The notes beneath the pieces are model-generated. The model made no database searches, was not told the origin of the DNA, and was given only the letters and a program-made list of their open reading frames with translations. Positions 45,059 to 54,700 of a DNA stretch of 64,000 bases are shown in pieces. How positions within the stretch are numbered: position 1 is the stretch's first letter; the number at the start of each line of letters is the position of its first letter. The DNA is from an uncultured Clostridium sp. (GTDB taxonomy: Bacteria; Bacillota; Clostridia; Lachnospirales; Lachnospiraceae): contig CAMEFI010000007.1 of NCBI GenBank assembly GCA_945915475.1, positions 1 through 64,000 on the forward strand. Reading direction: 5' to 3'. The position numbers were made by a program, and so were the translations under genes.

Positions 45059-45389
45059 CCCTTACAGCTTCCCACTGGGCAAATCTTGTCTGATATTGTT
45101 CATTTAGCCAGGCAACCATCTGATCTTTTCCTTCCACTGTGAAGGGAAAGCGGCTGGTTGTCTTTTGCTCATCCGGCGTAGACTCAAAACAGTAAGGCTC
45201 CGGCCATATAATAGCAACAAACTCAGCATCACCCTTCTTGTCCGGAGGTGCTAACGCCACATCATCCATCGGGTCTCTCGCTATCCGGAATCGCATTCCC
45301 CTGTGACTTCCATAATATGGTTGTGCATGCTCATACCATGTAAGTCCATAAGAATCCTTATTCTCTATCTCAACAAACTTCTCTGCCAA
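45048..45389 (-). CDS. conserved hypothetical protein
   Basis: 113-residue soluble acidic protein with no domain I recognise. Visible pieces are SYGLTWYEHAQPYYGSHRGMRFRIARDP and PFTVEGKDQMVAWLNEQYQ. A TTG at 45389 behind AAAGGAG (8 bases) is the likely start; the frame to 45452 runs into the transporter gene. It lies 55 bases after the CDF-type gene and is probably the last gene of that operon. Confidence 0.65.
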   Translation of the reverse strand: MAEKFVEIENKDSYGLTWYEHAQPYYGSHRGMRFRIARDPMDDVALAPPDKKGDAEFVAIIWPEPYCFESTPDEQKTTSRFPFTVEGKDQMVAWLNEQYQTRFAQWEAVRAKH

Positions 45390-45444
45390 TTTTCTGTCTC
45401 CTTTATCATAATTCTGTATTATGCAACCCAAAAAGGGTTTGTGT

Positions 45445-46350
45445 CTATTCATCGGGCAAATCTGGGATCAATTCCACATAAACCTGATCAAACATTTTCC
45501 TAAGATCTGCACAAATCTCATTCCGAAGCTGATGCAAAATATGAGTATTCATCATATCATCATGACTGGATATATATATTTCCACCCATGTTTTCCTGCC
45601 GGTTTGGATGACATCCAAAAATTCAATATCATAATACACTTTATCCATGTACTTTTCTGCAACCCGGCGAATCTCGCCCATAATTTCTGCACTAGGAGCA
45701 AAGAGCACAAGATTCTTCAGATTGAGAATAATCATTTTCACAGGTTCTACTAAAAGCAAACATGCCATTATTACGGCAACAAGAGGATCCATATACGATG
45801 CCAGATATGCCCATTGCGTCTTTTGCAGCCCCATCTGAATAAAGAAAGCAGCAGAAACACCCAAACTTGAAATGATATCTAACTTCCATATATAAATCTC
45901 TGCCTTAATGATAAGGGACTCATATCTCTTGCTAAAATGGTGCAGTAACAGGTAAATAAATACACAGCCCGCCCATACACCAAGCTCAAATATGGCAATC
46001 ACTCCGGCATCCACCTGTCTGCCATCATGAAACAAAATAATAATATTATCCCATATAAGCTGAATTGTAACAACCAACAATACACTATATTTAATCACAA
46101 TAAACAATGACTCTACCTGTGAGAATCCATATGGATGTTTCTCCGTCACCGGCTTATACAATAAAGGCACTAATACCAAAAACGGACCAATCATAATCAA
46201 GTCTGTAACATCAAAAATACAGTCCATCAAAAGAGAATGAGAACGAGTTACATATGCCATAACTCCCTCTGCTATCATAAATAGAACACTTCCCAAAAAA
46301 GAAATGTTCATAATCCTCTTCTCATTTTTAATTTTATTCTCACTCTTCAA
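45445..46350 (-). CDS. cation diffusion facilitator family transporter, unusual metal site
   Basis: 301 residues with six helices and a cytoplasmic C-terminal domain (VYYDIEFLDVIQTGRKTWVEIYI). The helix-2 metal pair is present (DCIFD), and HPYGFSQVE matches the family HPYGxxRxE loop. In helix 5, where zinc transporters have HxxxD, this protein reads IYIWKLD, so the histidine is replaced by isoleucine. Either it moves another ion, or it is no longer a zinc transporter. It starts 20 bases after the coiled-coil gene, in the DUF5716 operon. Confidence 0.82.
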   Translation of the reverse strand: MKSENKIKNEKRIMNISFLGSVLFMIAEGVMAYVTRSHSLLMDCIFDVTDLIMIGPFLVLVPLLYKPVTEKHPYGFSQVESLFIVIKYSVLLVVTIQLIWDNIIILFHDGRQVDAGVIAIFELGVWAGCVFIYLLLHHFSKRYESLIIKAEIYIWKLDIISSLGVSAAFFIQMGLQKTQWAYLASYMDPLVAVIMACLLLVEPVKMIILNLKNLVLFAPSAEIMGEIRRVAEKYMDKVYYDIEFLDVIQTGRKTWVEIYISSHDDMMNTHILHQLRNEICADLRKMFDQVYVELIPDLPDE

Positions 46351-46370
46351 ACAAATCTCCCCTAATCCTT

Positions 46371-47552
46371 CTATTCAATATTTATATGATATGCCTCCAT
46401 CTCACGTCTCACTTGTTCACAAAGCTCCGGATTTGTCTTCAGCATTTCTCTGATATCTTTCAAACCATCTAACCGAAGCTGATCATTATATGCAATCTGG
46501 TCACGTAATTTTTGACGACGTACATTTAGCGAATGTTTCACCTCAACCATCTCCCTCGGATCAACTAACGCAAGGGACTGCTTTGTCCAGATATCCGGAT
46601 CTTTCACTCCATGGGAATATAAAAGCTTGGAAAGTGCCTCTGTATGTTCCCGTAAATCCCCGGTGGTTCGCTGATATTTACGCACCTCATCTACCATAAT
46701 GAGATATTGGTCATATAGATATTCCAGTTCCCGCAGGCTGTTCACATGATATTTTTCATAGAGATATTCCAATGTAGATGTATTATTCACATACTTTATC
46801 TTCACTTTATTCATGAGACTGATGGCACGATTCTCCCGTTTTTCTGCCATCTTGAATTCATAGGACAGATTCCGATATGCAACCACCGACAATGCCGCCA
46901 TTCCTGCGATAACTAAAAGGATCAGCAATATAGGAATCACAAGATTGGTCTTTGTCAGCATCCCAATTACCGCAAGAGTAATCACTACCAGAACGGATAT
47001 TGTTCCAAAAACAACAATAAAATTCTTAAGCTTACCCTGGCGATGCTCCACCGTCTCCTGAATATACTCCTGCGCATTCTTTTCGCCTTCCAGATTTGTC
47101 ATGTCCCGGCGTATCACCATATCCATATCTTCTAATTCCTTAAGTTGGCCAAATATATCTGTCAAATCTTTCTCCAACCCCTGAATCATCCGGAAATTCT
47201 CATCACTGATACGGTCATCCGAATGCAGAAACTGTGTAGTTTCATTTTCTAAAAATGCTATCTTCTTCGCAATATCAGTAATCTGTGTACGTACATTCTG
47301 TGGCAGCTCCTCAATGGTCTGAATGTCTTCAAAATAGGAGGTCACCATATCATACTCCACACGCAAATCTTCCATCTGATACGTCGCTTCTACAATCTGA
47401 TCACATTTGTATGCAACATCCTCCTGGGGACCCTTTGCATTCTGTTCCTGCTGCTGTTTCTTCAGATAATTATCAATGCTCTCATATTCAAATGATTCTT
47501 CCGTTACCTCCGTTTTGGTAAACATATCCTTAACGATACGCAATAAACCCAT
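46371..47552 (-). CDS. coiled-coil protein with two central membrane helices
   Basis: 393 residues, unknown family. The first 175 residues are acidic and heptad-like (VEATYQMEDLRVEYDMVTSYF..., TDIFGQLKELEDMDMVI), two helices follow (FIVVFGTISVLVVITLAVIGM and LVIPILLILLVIAGMAALSV), and the rest is again long alpha-helix (LEYLYEKYHVNSLRELEYLYDQY). A scaffold placing helical arms at the membrane is a fair reading. It follows the TPR-like gene by 12 bases, so it belongs to the DUF5716 operon. Confidence 0.8.
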   Translation of the reverse strand: MGLLRIVKDMFTKTEVTEESFEYESIDNYLKKQQQEQNAKGPQEDVAYKCDQIVEATYQMEDLRVEYDMVTSYFEDIQTIEELPQNVRTQITDIAKKIAFLENETTQFLHSDDRISDENFRMIQGLEKDLTDIFGQLKELEDMDMVIRRDMTNLEGEKNAQEYIQETVEHRQGKLKNFIVVFGTISVLVVITLAVIGMLTKTNLVIPILLILLVIAGMAALSVVAYRNLSYEFKMAEKRENRAISLMNKVKIKYVNNTSTLEYLYEKYHVNSLRELEYLYDQYLIMVDEVRKYQRTTGDLREHTEALSKLLYSHGVKDPDIWTKQSLALVDPREMVEVKHSLNVRRQKLRDQIAYNDQLRLDGLKDIREMLKTNPELCEQVRREMEAYHINIE

Positions 47553-47564
47553 AACCTTTCCTCT

Positions 47565-48398
47565 CTACACCGTCTGCTCACGGAACTCTGCCTTCAAATG
47601 TTCAAGCACCGTATCCATTCGCTGATTAAAATCCGTCAGATTATTCTTCTCATAGTGATATATCGCCCGTTCCATCCGATGATAAATCGGCGAACCTGTC
47701 ACATCTGCCTCCGCATCCTCAATGGCATCATAAATTGGCTGTACCATATCTTCTGCATGATAATATGTTGCCATTACCTCCACGTCTGACCGTTCTTTCA
47801 TGGTGGCCATCAGCAGTAAATACTCATAGATTGTTCCAACATTGCCAGTCAATTCATAAGCCTTACGATAAGATTCCATGGCTGCCTCTAACTCAAAGTT
47901 ATTTGCATAGGCAATTGCTCTATTATGATAAATAGACGCCAACAGCTTATCATTACCAATATCCGGATACTGATCTAATATTTCATCATAAATAGCAGCC
48001 GCTTTCAGATATTTATGGTAACGCAGGAATCCGTCTGCCTGCAATTTGCGATACTGCGGCGGAGTCAATCCTTTCATTCGTTCTATCTGCAAAATGAATT
48101 CTTTCACTTCCGGAATCGTATAATATTCTTTATATGTAAGAATCGCCGTCAGCAAATCCGTAAGGTCTGTTGATTCTTTCTCCTTCATTAACCGCAGACT
48201 TTGTGCTAAATCCGGCAGATGCAGTTCATTTTCAATCCAGTAAAACATTGGCACACCGATATGTTCCTCCGAGATCAGTGCAATGTTATTATAAATATAA
48301 TAGCATAGCTCCTCGTAAGAAAATACTTCTATCTTCGTGTTGGGAAAAATATATGAAGTTGTCGCCGGTGTGGTCTCACACAATATCACTCGTCCCAT
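47565..48398 (-). CDS. TPR-like helical protein of the DUF5716 operon
   Basis: 277 residues, soluble. The N-terminus (MGRVILCETTPATTSYIFP...VFSYEELCYYIYNN) is a domain I do not recognise; residues 120-190 contain helix pairs with TPR spacing (YRKLQADGFLRYHKYLKAAAIYDEIL, then LASIYHNRAIAYANNFELEAAMESYRKAYEL). AAAGGAG lies six bases before ATG 48398. The TPR part would dock partner proteins, probably DUF5716 or DUF5717 products encoded beside it. Confidence 0.78.
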   Translation of the reverse strand: MGRVILCETTPATTSYIFPNTKIEVFSYEELCYYIYNNIALISEEHIGVPMFYWIENELHLPDLAQSLRLMKEKESTDLTDLLTAILTYKEYYTIPEVKEFILQIERMKGLTPPQYRKLQADGFLRYHKYLKAAAIYDEILDQYPDIGNDKLLASIYHNRAIAYANNFELEAAMESYRKAYELTGNVGTIYEYLLLMATMKERSDVEVMATYYHAEDMVQPIYDAIEDAEADVTGSPIYHRMERAIYHYEKNNLTDFNQRMDTVLEHLKAEFREQTV

Positions 48399-48451
48399 AT
48401 TGTCTCCTTTATAAACACTCCATTGGTCACATCCCATAAACCATGAGCTTA

Positions 48452-49714
48452 TCACTCTATATGCCCAATTGAAAAATCTTTCCGGTATATCTTATTCGTC
48501 GTGGGATAGATTCTTCCAAATCCAACATCACGAATCACAATTGCACCAACCCGTTCATCCGTAAGTTCTACCTCCAAGGATATCTTTGTAGTCTTGGGCG
48601 GCCGTTTTGGCAAACCATGAATCTCGATAATCTCCCGCTGCATTTCCTTTGAGACCTTATCCCGGTATAACATCTCAATCCGGTTCGTATCATCTAGAAA
48701 TAATGTAACCTGACCTTTCATGTTGTACCATTCTCTTCCCCCAATTGCAATTGAGTAGAACCGGTTGCGTCCCTCTGTGTCTCCAACAGACACACCAATA
48801 TCAAAAGGAATGCTGCCTTGTGTGCATAACACGCAATCCCGGTCAGCCTCATAGGCTCCATACTTAGCATGATAGCAGGCACCCTTTGTGTACAGATTCT
48901 GCCCCATAAAAACCCGTCTGCCGTCACAAAGCACTTTCTGCGATTCTTCAATCCATTTATCCGTAAATCCCACTCCTGTAAGGTACACCGTTGAAATGTA
49001 TGTCTCTCTCATTTTCTTTCTGGCAATCTGTGCAAAATTCTCATCTAACACTTTCACATCTTCTAACAACATTGCATAGGGAAGTTCTTCACTCAAATTC
49101 TGCTGTCCCAAATAGTAAATGCGGGTATTTCCCTGATGTTTTTTGTCAATGCGATAATACTGCATACCTTCTGTCCCGTACTCAAACATAGCAACGCTGT
49201 TGGTTCGAAGCCGTTCATCCTGGTTCATTACATACTGAAAAAATGCATTCTCATGGCTCATAATATAGAACGCATTCCGGGAAAGTCCTAACTCTTTGCG
49301 CAGTTTACCAAGCACTTCATAAACCTTTGGATGATATTCTTCTAAAGTAACCGTTAAACCCTTCAGCTCGTACTCCGGGGAACGTGAAAGGAATTCCTCC
49401 ACATGCGTTTTAAGGAGGATAAGCAATAACGCTTCATATGTATACGCTGCTCCCTCTACTGTAACATGTGCATCCGAATCTATATTACCAACAATATCTT
49501 CCACAATCTTTCCTTCCTGCTGAAAGCGGACTGTACTCACATTATTTCCAACGTACCACTTTTTCTCTTTTTCCGAATAAAACATGACGTTGGGTAACTG
49601 ATAGGTTTCTGTATTATTCAATTGATAAATAGAAGTGGGCTCCTCCCGGCCCTCTTCATAATAACTCATCTGTATATTCTTCCGGCATAGGTCCAATCCC
49701 AAATAAATATCCAT
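48452..49714 (-). CDS. DUF5716 family actin/Hsp70-fold protein
   Basis: 420 residues. It begins with an actin-fold phosphate-1 loop, IYLGLDLCRKNIQMSYY, shows a phosphate-2 like strand AMFEYGTEGMQYYRI near residue 180 and an adenosine-site segment TVYLTGVGFTDKW near residue 250, so it is probably an ATP-binding Hsp70/actin relative. A C-terminal beta domain (KISLEVELTDERVGAIVIRDVGFG) resembles a substrate-binding part. I assign it to DUF5716, known mainly from Lachnospiraceae, with no established role. It follows a diguanylate cyclase by 34 bases and precedes the TPR gene. Confidence 0.82.
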   Translation of the reverse strand: MDIYLGLDLCRKNIQMSYYEEGREEPTSIYQLNNTETYQLPNVMFYSEKEKKWYVGNNVSTVRFQQEGKIVEDIVGNIDSDAHVTVEGAAYTYEALLLILLKTHVEEFLSRSPEYELKGLTVTLEEYHPKVYEVLGKLRKELGLSRNAFYIMSHENAFFQYVMNQDERLRTNSVAMFEYGTEGMQYYRIDKKHQGNTRIYYLGQQNLSEELPYAMLLEDVKVLDENFAQIARKKMRETYISTVYLTGVGFTDKWIEESQKVLCDGRRVFMGQNLYTKGACYHAKYGAYEADRDCVLCTQGSIPFDIGVSVGDTEGRNRFYSIAIGGREWYNMKGQVTLFLDDTNRIEMLYRDKVSKEMQREIIEIHGLPKRPPKTTKISLEVELTDERVGAIVIRDVGFGRIYPTTNKIYRKDFSIGHIE

Positions 49715-49748
49715 CCTGTTTTATCCTTTCGTAAACATTCCAAGCCGT

Positions 49749-50894
49749 CTACTGCCGCGCCCGTTTCACCTCATACATCTTCTCATCCGCAGCCGACAGA
49801 ATATCATCCACCGTTATCTCATCTTCCTTGCTATACAATATATACCCAACACTCAAGGATATCTCATATGGAACATCCTTACTATATTCTACTTCCTTTT
49901 CCTTTATCTGCTGTGTCAGGTTTCGAAGTTCTCCTTCATCCCTCACATGACCAATTACAATAAACTCGTCCCCTCCAAAACGTGCAACAAAATCCCGTTC
50001 CGGAACACTGGTCCGAAGAATCTTTCCAACTTTCACCAACGCTTCATCTCCTGCCACGTGACCATACTCATCATTAATCTGTTTGAACCAATCCACATCA
50101 ATCATCATGCAGTAAAGTAAATCAGGGGCATTGGGTAATTTCCCCACTTCCCAGAAAAGCTGCTTTTTCATCTGCCGACGATTGTATAATCCTGTAAGTG
50201 TATCTTTTGCAATCTGGTTATTCTGCAGATTAACAAATAGGATAAAGATGGACAACGCAGAACAAAGCCAGGTAATGGACAGACCATAAAACAGAAATTG
50301 CAGGATATTACCAATAAATGTAGGCAATGGAAAGACTAACAATACCACATAGAGTGACTTCTCCCTCATCCTGGTATTCTGTATCATTTCGCGAATTACA
50401 ATTATAATACTGGCAATCCAGTATACCCCTGTCAGCACAACAGCCATCCAGATAAAATGTCCACGCACATATCTATTACTTTCTGTCAAAGAATAAAACC
50501 ACTTTGTCCATGGACTGACGACTGCCATTCCAAGACCAATCCACGCCGGCATAAACAACAGTAATTTCGTCCTGGTGCGAAATTCATGTTTGGGAAACAG
50601 CCTGCTTAAGCTATACATAAACCACTCATATCCAAAAATCACCTGTACTGCAAAATATGTAATACAGGCAAGATGCGTCAGAATAACTGCCTGGATAGAT
50701 GCATGCCCACGGAGTACATAAATAACGATGTCCGCCATCAAAATAATCATATTACACAGAACCATTCCCATGAAGTATTTCTGCTTGTTCTCCTTTCCTT
50801 CATGAGAAATCCACTTTTTATATACCCACATTGTAAATAGCAGGCAGATACCAATTATGTTGACTTCAATATATTCTGCCATTTCTATATTCAT
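49749..50894 (-). CDS. membrane diguanylate cyclase of the DUF5716 operon
   Basis: 381 residues: about six helices over residues 1-215, then a GGDEF domain (DTLTGLYNRRQMKKQ ... ARFGGDEFIVIG). The RxxD inhibitory site is not present (PERD at that place). It would make cyclic di-GMP at the membrane. It is the first gene of the operon leading to DUF5716, so second-messenger control of that set is plausible. Confidence 0.92.
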   Translation of the reverse strand: MNIEMAEYIEVNIIGICLLFTMWVYKKWISHEGKENKQKYFMGMVLCNMIILMADIVIYVLRGHASIQAVILTHLACITYFAVQVIFGYEWFMYSLSRLFPKHEFRTRTKLLLFMPAWIGLGMAVVSPWTKWFYSLTESNRYVRGHFIWMAVVLTGVYWIASIIIVIREMIQNTRMREKSLYVVLLVFPLPTFIGNILQFLFYGLSITWLCSALSIFILFVNLQNNQIAKDTLTGLYNRRQMKKQLFWEVGKLPNAPDLLYCMMIDVDWFKQINDEYGHVAGDEALVKVGKILRTSVPERDFVARFGGDEFIVIGHVRDEGELRNLTQQIKEKEVEYSKDVPYEISLSVGYILYSKEDEITVDDILSAADEKMYEVKRARQ

Positions 50895-51004
50895 GTATGA
50901 TACCTCGCCTAATTAATTGTGCTCTTCACTTTTACATACAACAAGGTCATTATACACCCGAAATTCTCTATTTGAAAAGTATTTTAGTAAAAACATAACA
51001 AAAA

Positions 51005-51035
51005 GTTCCCTGTCAGAGTGAATCTGACAGGGAAC
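51005..51035 (-). terminator. terminator after hsp20
   Basis: GTTCCCTGTCAG pairs with CTGACAGGGAAC around seven bases; minus-strand RNA continues with TTTTTGTTATG. It isolates hsp20 from the following operon. Confidence 0.88.
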
Positions 51036-51051
51036 CTGTATGGATATTGAA

Positions 51052-51531
51052 TTATCCTTCAATGGCAATATAGTTCTTACCTTCCACAGCCGTGTTCTCT
51101 TTCTTAGGAACTTTCAACTGCAAGATACCGTTCTCAAACTTTGCAGAAATCTCATCCTGTGTGATATCATCGCCAACATAAAAGCTTCTACTCATGCTGC
51201 CAACATAACGCTCTTTCCGGATATACTTGCCATGTTTCTTTTCTTTCTCTTCCTTATCAAGTCCTTTCGAAGCGGAAATGGTAATATATCCATCGTTCAA
51301 CTGGGCTGTGACTTCATCTTTTTTGAAGCCGGGTAAGTCAATATCAACTTCGTAAGCATCATCTGTCTCACGGACATCCGTCTTCATCAGGTTCTTTGCA
51401 TGTTTGCCATACAATGGGTTCTTAGAAGGAAACATGGTCTTCTCAAATTCCTTCTCAAAATCCTTGTCGAAGGGAAATTCGTCCATCCAATCATCAAATA
51501 AGCTTTCTCCAAAAATACTAGGTGTTAACAT
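51052..51531 (-). CDS. small heat-shock protein, Hsp20 family
   Basis: 159-residue ATP-independent holdase. An N-terminal arm with SLFDDWMDEFPFDKDF is followed by the alpha-crystallin domain (VRETDDAYEVDIDLPGFKKDEV ... ENGILQLKVPKKE, ending in the GxLxLxxPK pattern). AAAGGAG precedes the ATG. Upstream lies a CIRCE element and perfect promoter. It sits between the DUF5717 and DUF5716 genes. Confidence 0.95.
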   Translation of the reverse strand: MLTPSIFGESLFDDWMDEFPFDKDFEKEFEKTMFPSKNPLYGKHAKNLMKTDVRETDDAYEVDIDLPGFKKDEVTAQLNDGYITISASKGLDKEEKEKKHGKYIRKERYVGSMSRSFYVGDDITQDEISAKFENGILQLKVPKKENTAVEGKNYIAIEG

Positions 51532-51691
51532 AAGTCATTACTCCTTTCTTTCCTAAAACAAGTGTCGGAAATATGAACTTTCAATTAAGTTACATAGGCA
51601 CTTAGACTTTTGTGTATATAGCACTATCAGAGAAACTGAAGTGTCAATTGTATGTTATAAGATCGGATCCGGATTCCTTATCTTTATCTTT

Positions 51692-51734
51692 GTTATACCA
51701 CTCGTTGTTAGCACTGTCAATAGGTGAGTGCTAA
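51692..51734 (-). promoter_or_regulatory. CIRCE operator and promoter of hsp20
   Basis: TTAGCACTG-N9-GAGTGCTAA (51708-51734) differs from the CIRCE consensus TTAGCACTC-N9-GAGTGCTAA at one base. The minus-strand promoter TTGACA (51720-51715), 17 bases, TATAAC (51697-51692) has its -35 box inside the CIRCE. HrcA should repress hsp20 here. The start codon is 161 bases further on, giving a long leader. Confidence 0.92.
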
Positions 51735-51786
51735 TTATTTTGTGAAGAATTTGTGAAGCTTATAGCGTACTCTTAGAAAGGTCTTT

Positions 51787-54700
51787 TTAATCCATAAGCT
51801 CCAAATTCTCTTCTATAATCGTCGAAAGCTTTAAATATTTATCAATCTTATTGATCAGCATCTGGTTCTCCCCGATTTCCTGATTGAGGAGCATAGAGTT
51901 GAGCATCTCGAAACGATTCTCATATTCCTCTGTCTCACCCTTTGCTTTCATTGCCTGGCTCTCATAAACTTTTGTATGCTTCCTATTATTCTCCGGCATC
52001 TCATATAGCAGATTCTCACCATGAAAGAGAACAAATTCCTTCATGTAATAACCCGGTAACACTTCCATCATCCGTGCAATCTGATTACATTCCGGTTTTC
52101 CGGCTCCGGACTGAATTCCATAACGAAATGACAACTGACGCCCTGCTTTGTCCTTTGTTACCACATAGGTCATCAGGAACAAATCTTTTGGAAGATTCAC
52201 ATACTTCTTAAACTTCCGGAAAAACGGCAGCAAGATACCACGTTTTACAAAATATTCTACCTGCTGTCGGATCCATGCAATCTCCTGTTGTTCTAACTTT
52301 GGTTTCTTACTTAGATACAAAAGCATTGCCGCCTGGCACATATCATCCTTTAACTCTTCTGTCACCATCTGCGTATACAAATCATCAAAAAATACCGGCG
52401 GTATCTCATCATCTTCTACAAGATATGCAAAGGATGCACGCTTAAAAAATGCCTTGATTACCATACCTCTTCTCTTCTTCCGCAGATAAGATTCAAAAAC
52501 ACGGAATACATCCTTGTTCCATTGCTCTGTATATAAAGTCTCACATAAAATATTCTCTTCCAACAGATCCAACCGGGTTAGTCGTCCGTTTGCACGTTTC
52601 CAAAGCTTTAACATATCCTGCACGCCACTTTGGTAATAGTCCACTAAGTAGCTCAATACATCCACCGTATCCTGTCCCATCCGATACAGATAATTTGCAA
52701 TGGATACCAATGCATCTTCCCTGGCATACTGGGAAAATTCTTTCATGGCACTGACCAGGCTCACCAGATGCTCCGGCATCACTTCCTGATAGCCAAACCG
52801 TTTGACTGCAGCATATGCTTTATCATACAACCCACACATAATCAGATAATTCATATATTCCACACTATCTGCCGGCAATACATAATCCATATCCACCCGG
52901 TCGAGATAGCTTCGCAAAATATCCATATCCAAATGTTCATGATAATAGCGTACAATGCCATAGATTGCCTGCTGTTTTGTCTCTTCACTAATCTCCCGAA
53001 ATGCCAACAGGTCTCTTGCAATATTGACTTCTTTGGCATTGGTGGCGTCATACGCTTTCCACTCATCATAACGATATAGTACATATCGATAATCATCTCC
53101 GGCATATATCCCCAAAATCTCCATATATTCCGATTCATCCACCAACTTTTGTAACTTGTATGGAATGGTACTAATATAGCGGTTATGATCCCGGTCCACC
53201 AACGACACCACTGCTGACTCTGTAATCATATCAACATACGCAACATGATTGACCACCGGCACGATCTCTTCTTTTTCTAATTCCTTATGGGAAATCACAA
53301 CTGCCACAATATTGTCATTCATTACCGTTAATTTTCTCTTGAAAATTACATTCACAAGACTTGCCGCAAAATGCGGTGTCACTGCCTGGGGTCTTAAGAA
53401 CTCACCATAGAGAACGCTTAAGTCATCACTCATATTCCCTTTGATAATCTGCCCTTCCATAAATGCCATCATATTCGGCAAATATTCCTCAAACTGTCCA
53501 AGGTATCTTCTCTTATTCTGAATCACATTGGCATACAAATACGCATACTCTGCATCAGTCAGGCTGCTCTTGTAATTAAAATATCGCAACACTGAATCCG
53601 GAATTACATCATACCTGCTTTTATCCATACTGTGTAGATAATTCTCCTGGATACCAACCAGCTTATATCCACATTTGATACCCTCTAAGTAATATTCATG
53701 GTAGCGATGCTCTGTCTTACCACCTCGAATCAACATGGCACAGATAATCCGAATAATCTCCGGCTTATTGGAAAACTCATATATCTTCGCAAGTAACGCA
53801 AATACCTGCGGATGAAAATCCCGTCTTCTTCCCGCTAACTGCACAAATTCCTCTTCCACTTCTTTGCTTAAATAATGGTTGCGGATTCCAAATCGAATGG
53901 CTGCAATCTCAACTGTAGTTAATTTCTTCAACATTAACGGATCCTGATTCAAGAGATCACAGACCTCAATTGCAAGCACCGGACTGGAATATCCCCCCAG
54001 ATGCAGACCTTCAATCTGTGTAAAAAGCCACTGCTTATCCTTCTGATATCTCTCATCTAAATTAATCAGCAACCAGAAATAGAATAATTTATCCCTCTGC
54101 GTTGTAAGTGCCTGTTCAATCTCCTCACAGGCACTCACAATCTGTCTGACATCCTTTGACAACAAGGCCTTCAAATACAGATAATAACAATGCTCCCTTG
54201 GCCCATCCATCGTCTTATCCATATCTGCTTCCATCCGGCGAATCTCCTGTCCGGCATTCTCTTCCTGCCCGGCAAGAATACTCATATGCAAAAGTCCAAG
54301 CTTATAAAGACCAGTCTCCGGTTCAAAAGAGATCAGATTGTGAAGCGCCTGTCGTGTCTTTTCAATAAATTGCTCAATGGATAATAATCCGGTACGATAA
54401 TCCAGATAATTGTGTAATACCGCTGCAATCTCCAGCTTCTTAAGCCGCCTGTCATGATCCCGGTGTACAATTACACGGGAACCTTCCTCTGCGGCTTTGA
54501 CAATAACATTTACCACAATCTTCTGGTAAGTATTCTCTATAATAATCTGTCCCTGTTCTGTCTTATTCTCATCCAACTGCTCCGGATCCAACGAATAGGA
54601 AACCACACAACGGTCATCCTTAAAATCCATACTGCATACAGACTTCTGGTGCACTATAAGAAATCTCGAATCTGTATGTATCTGCATCCGGCAATATCCC

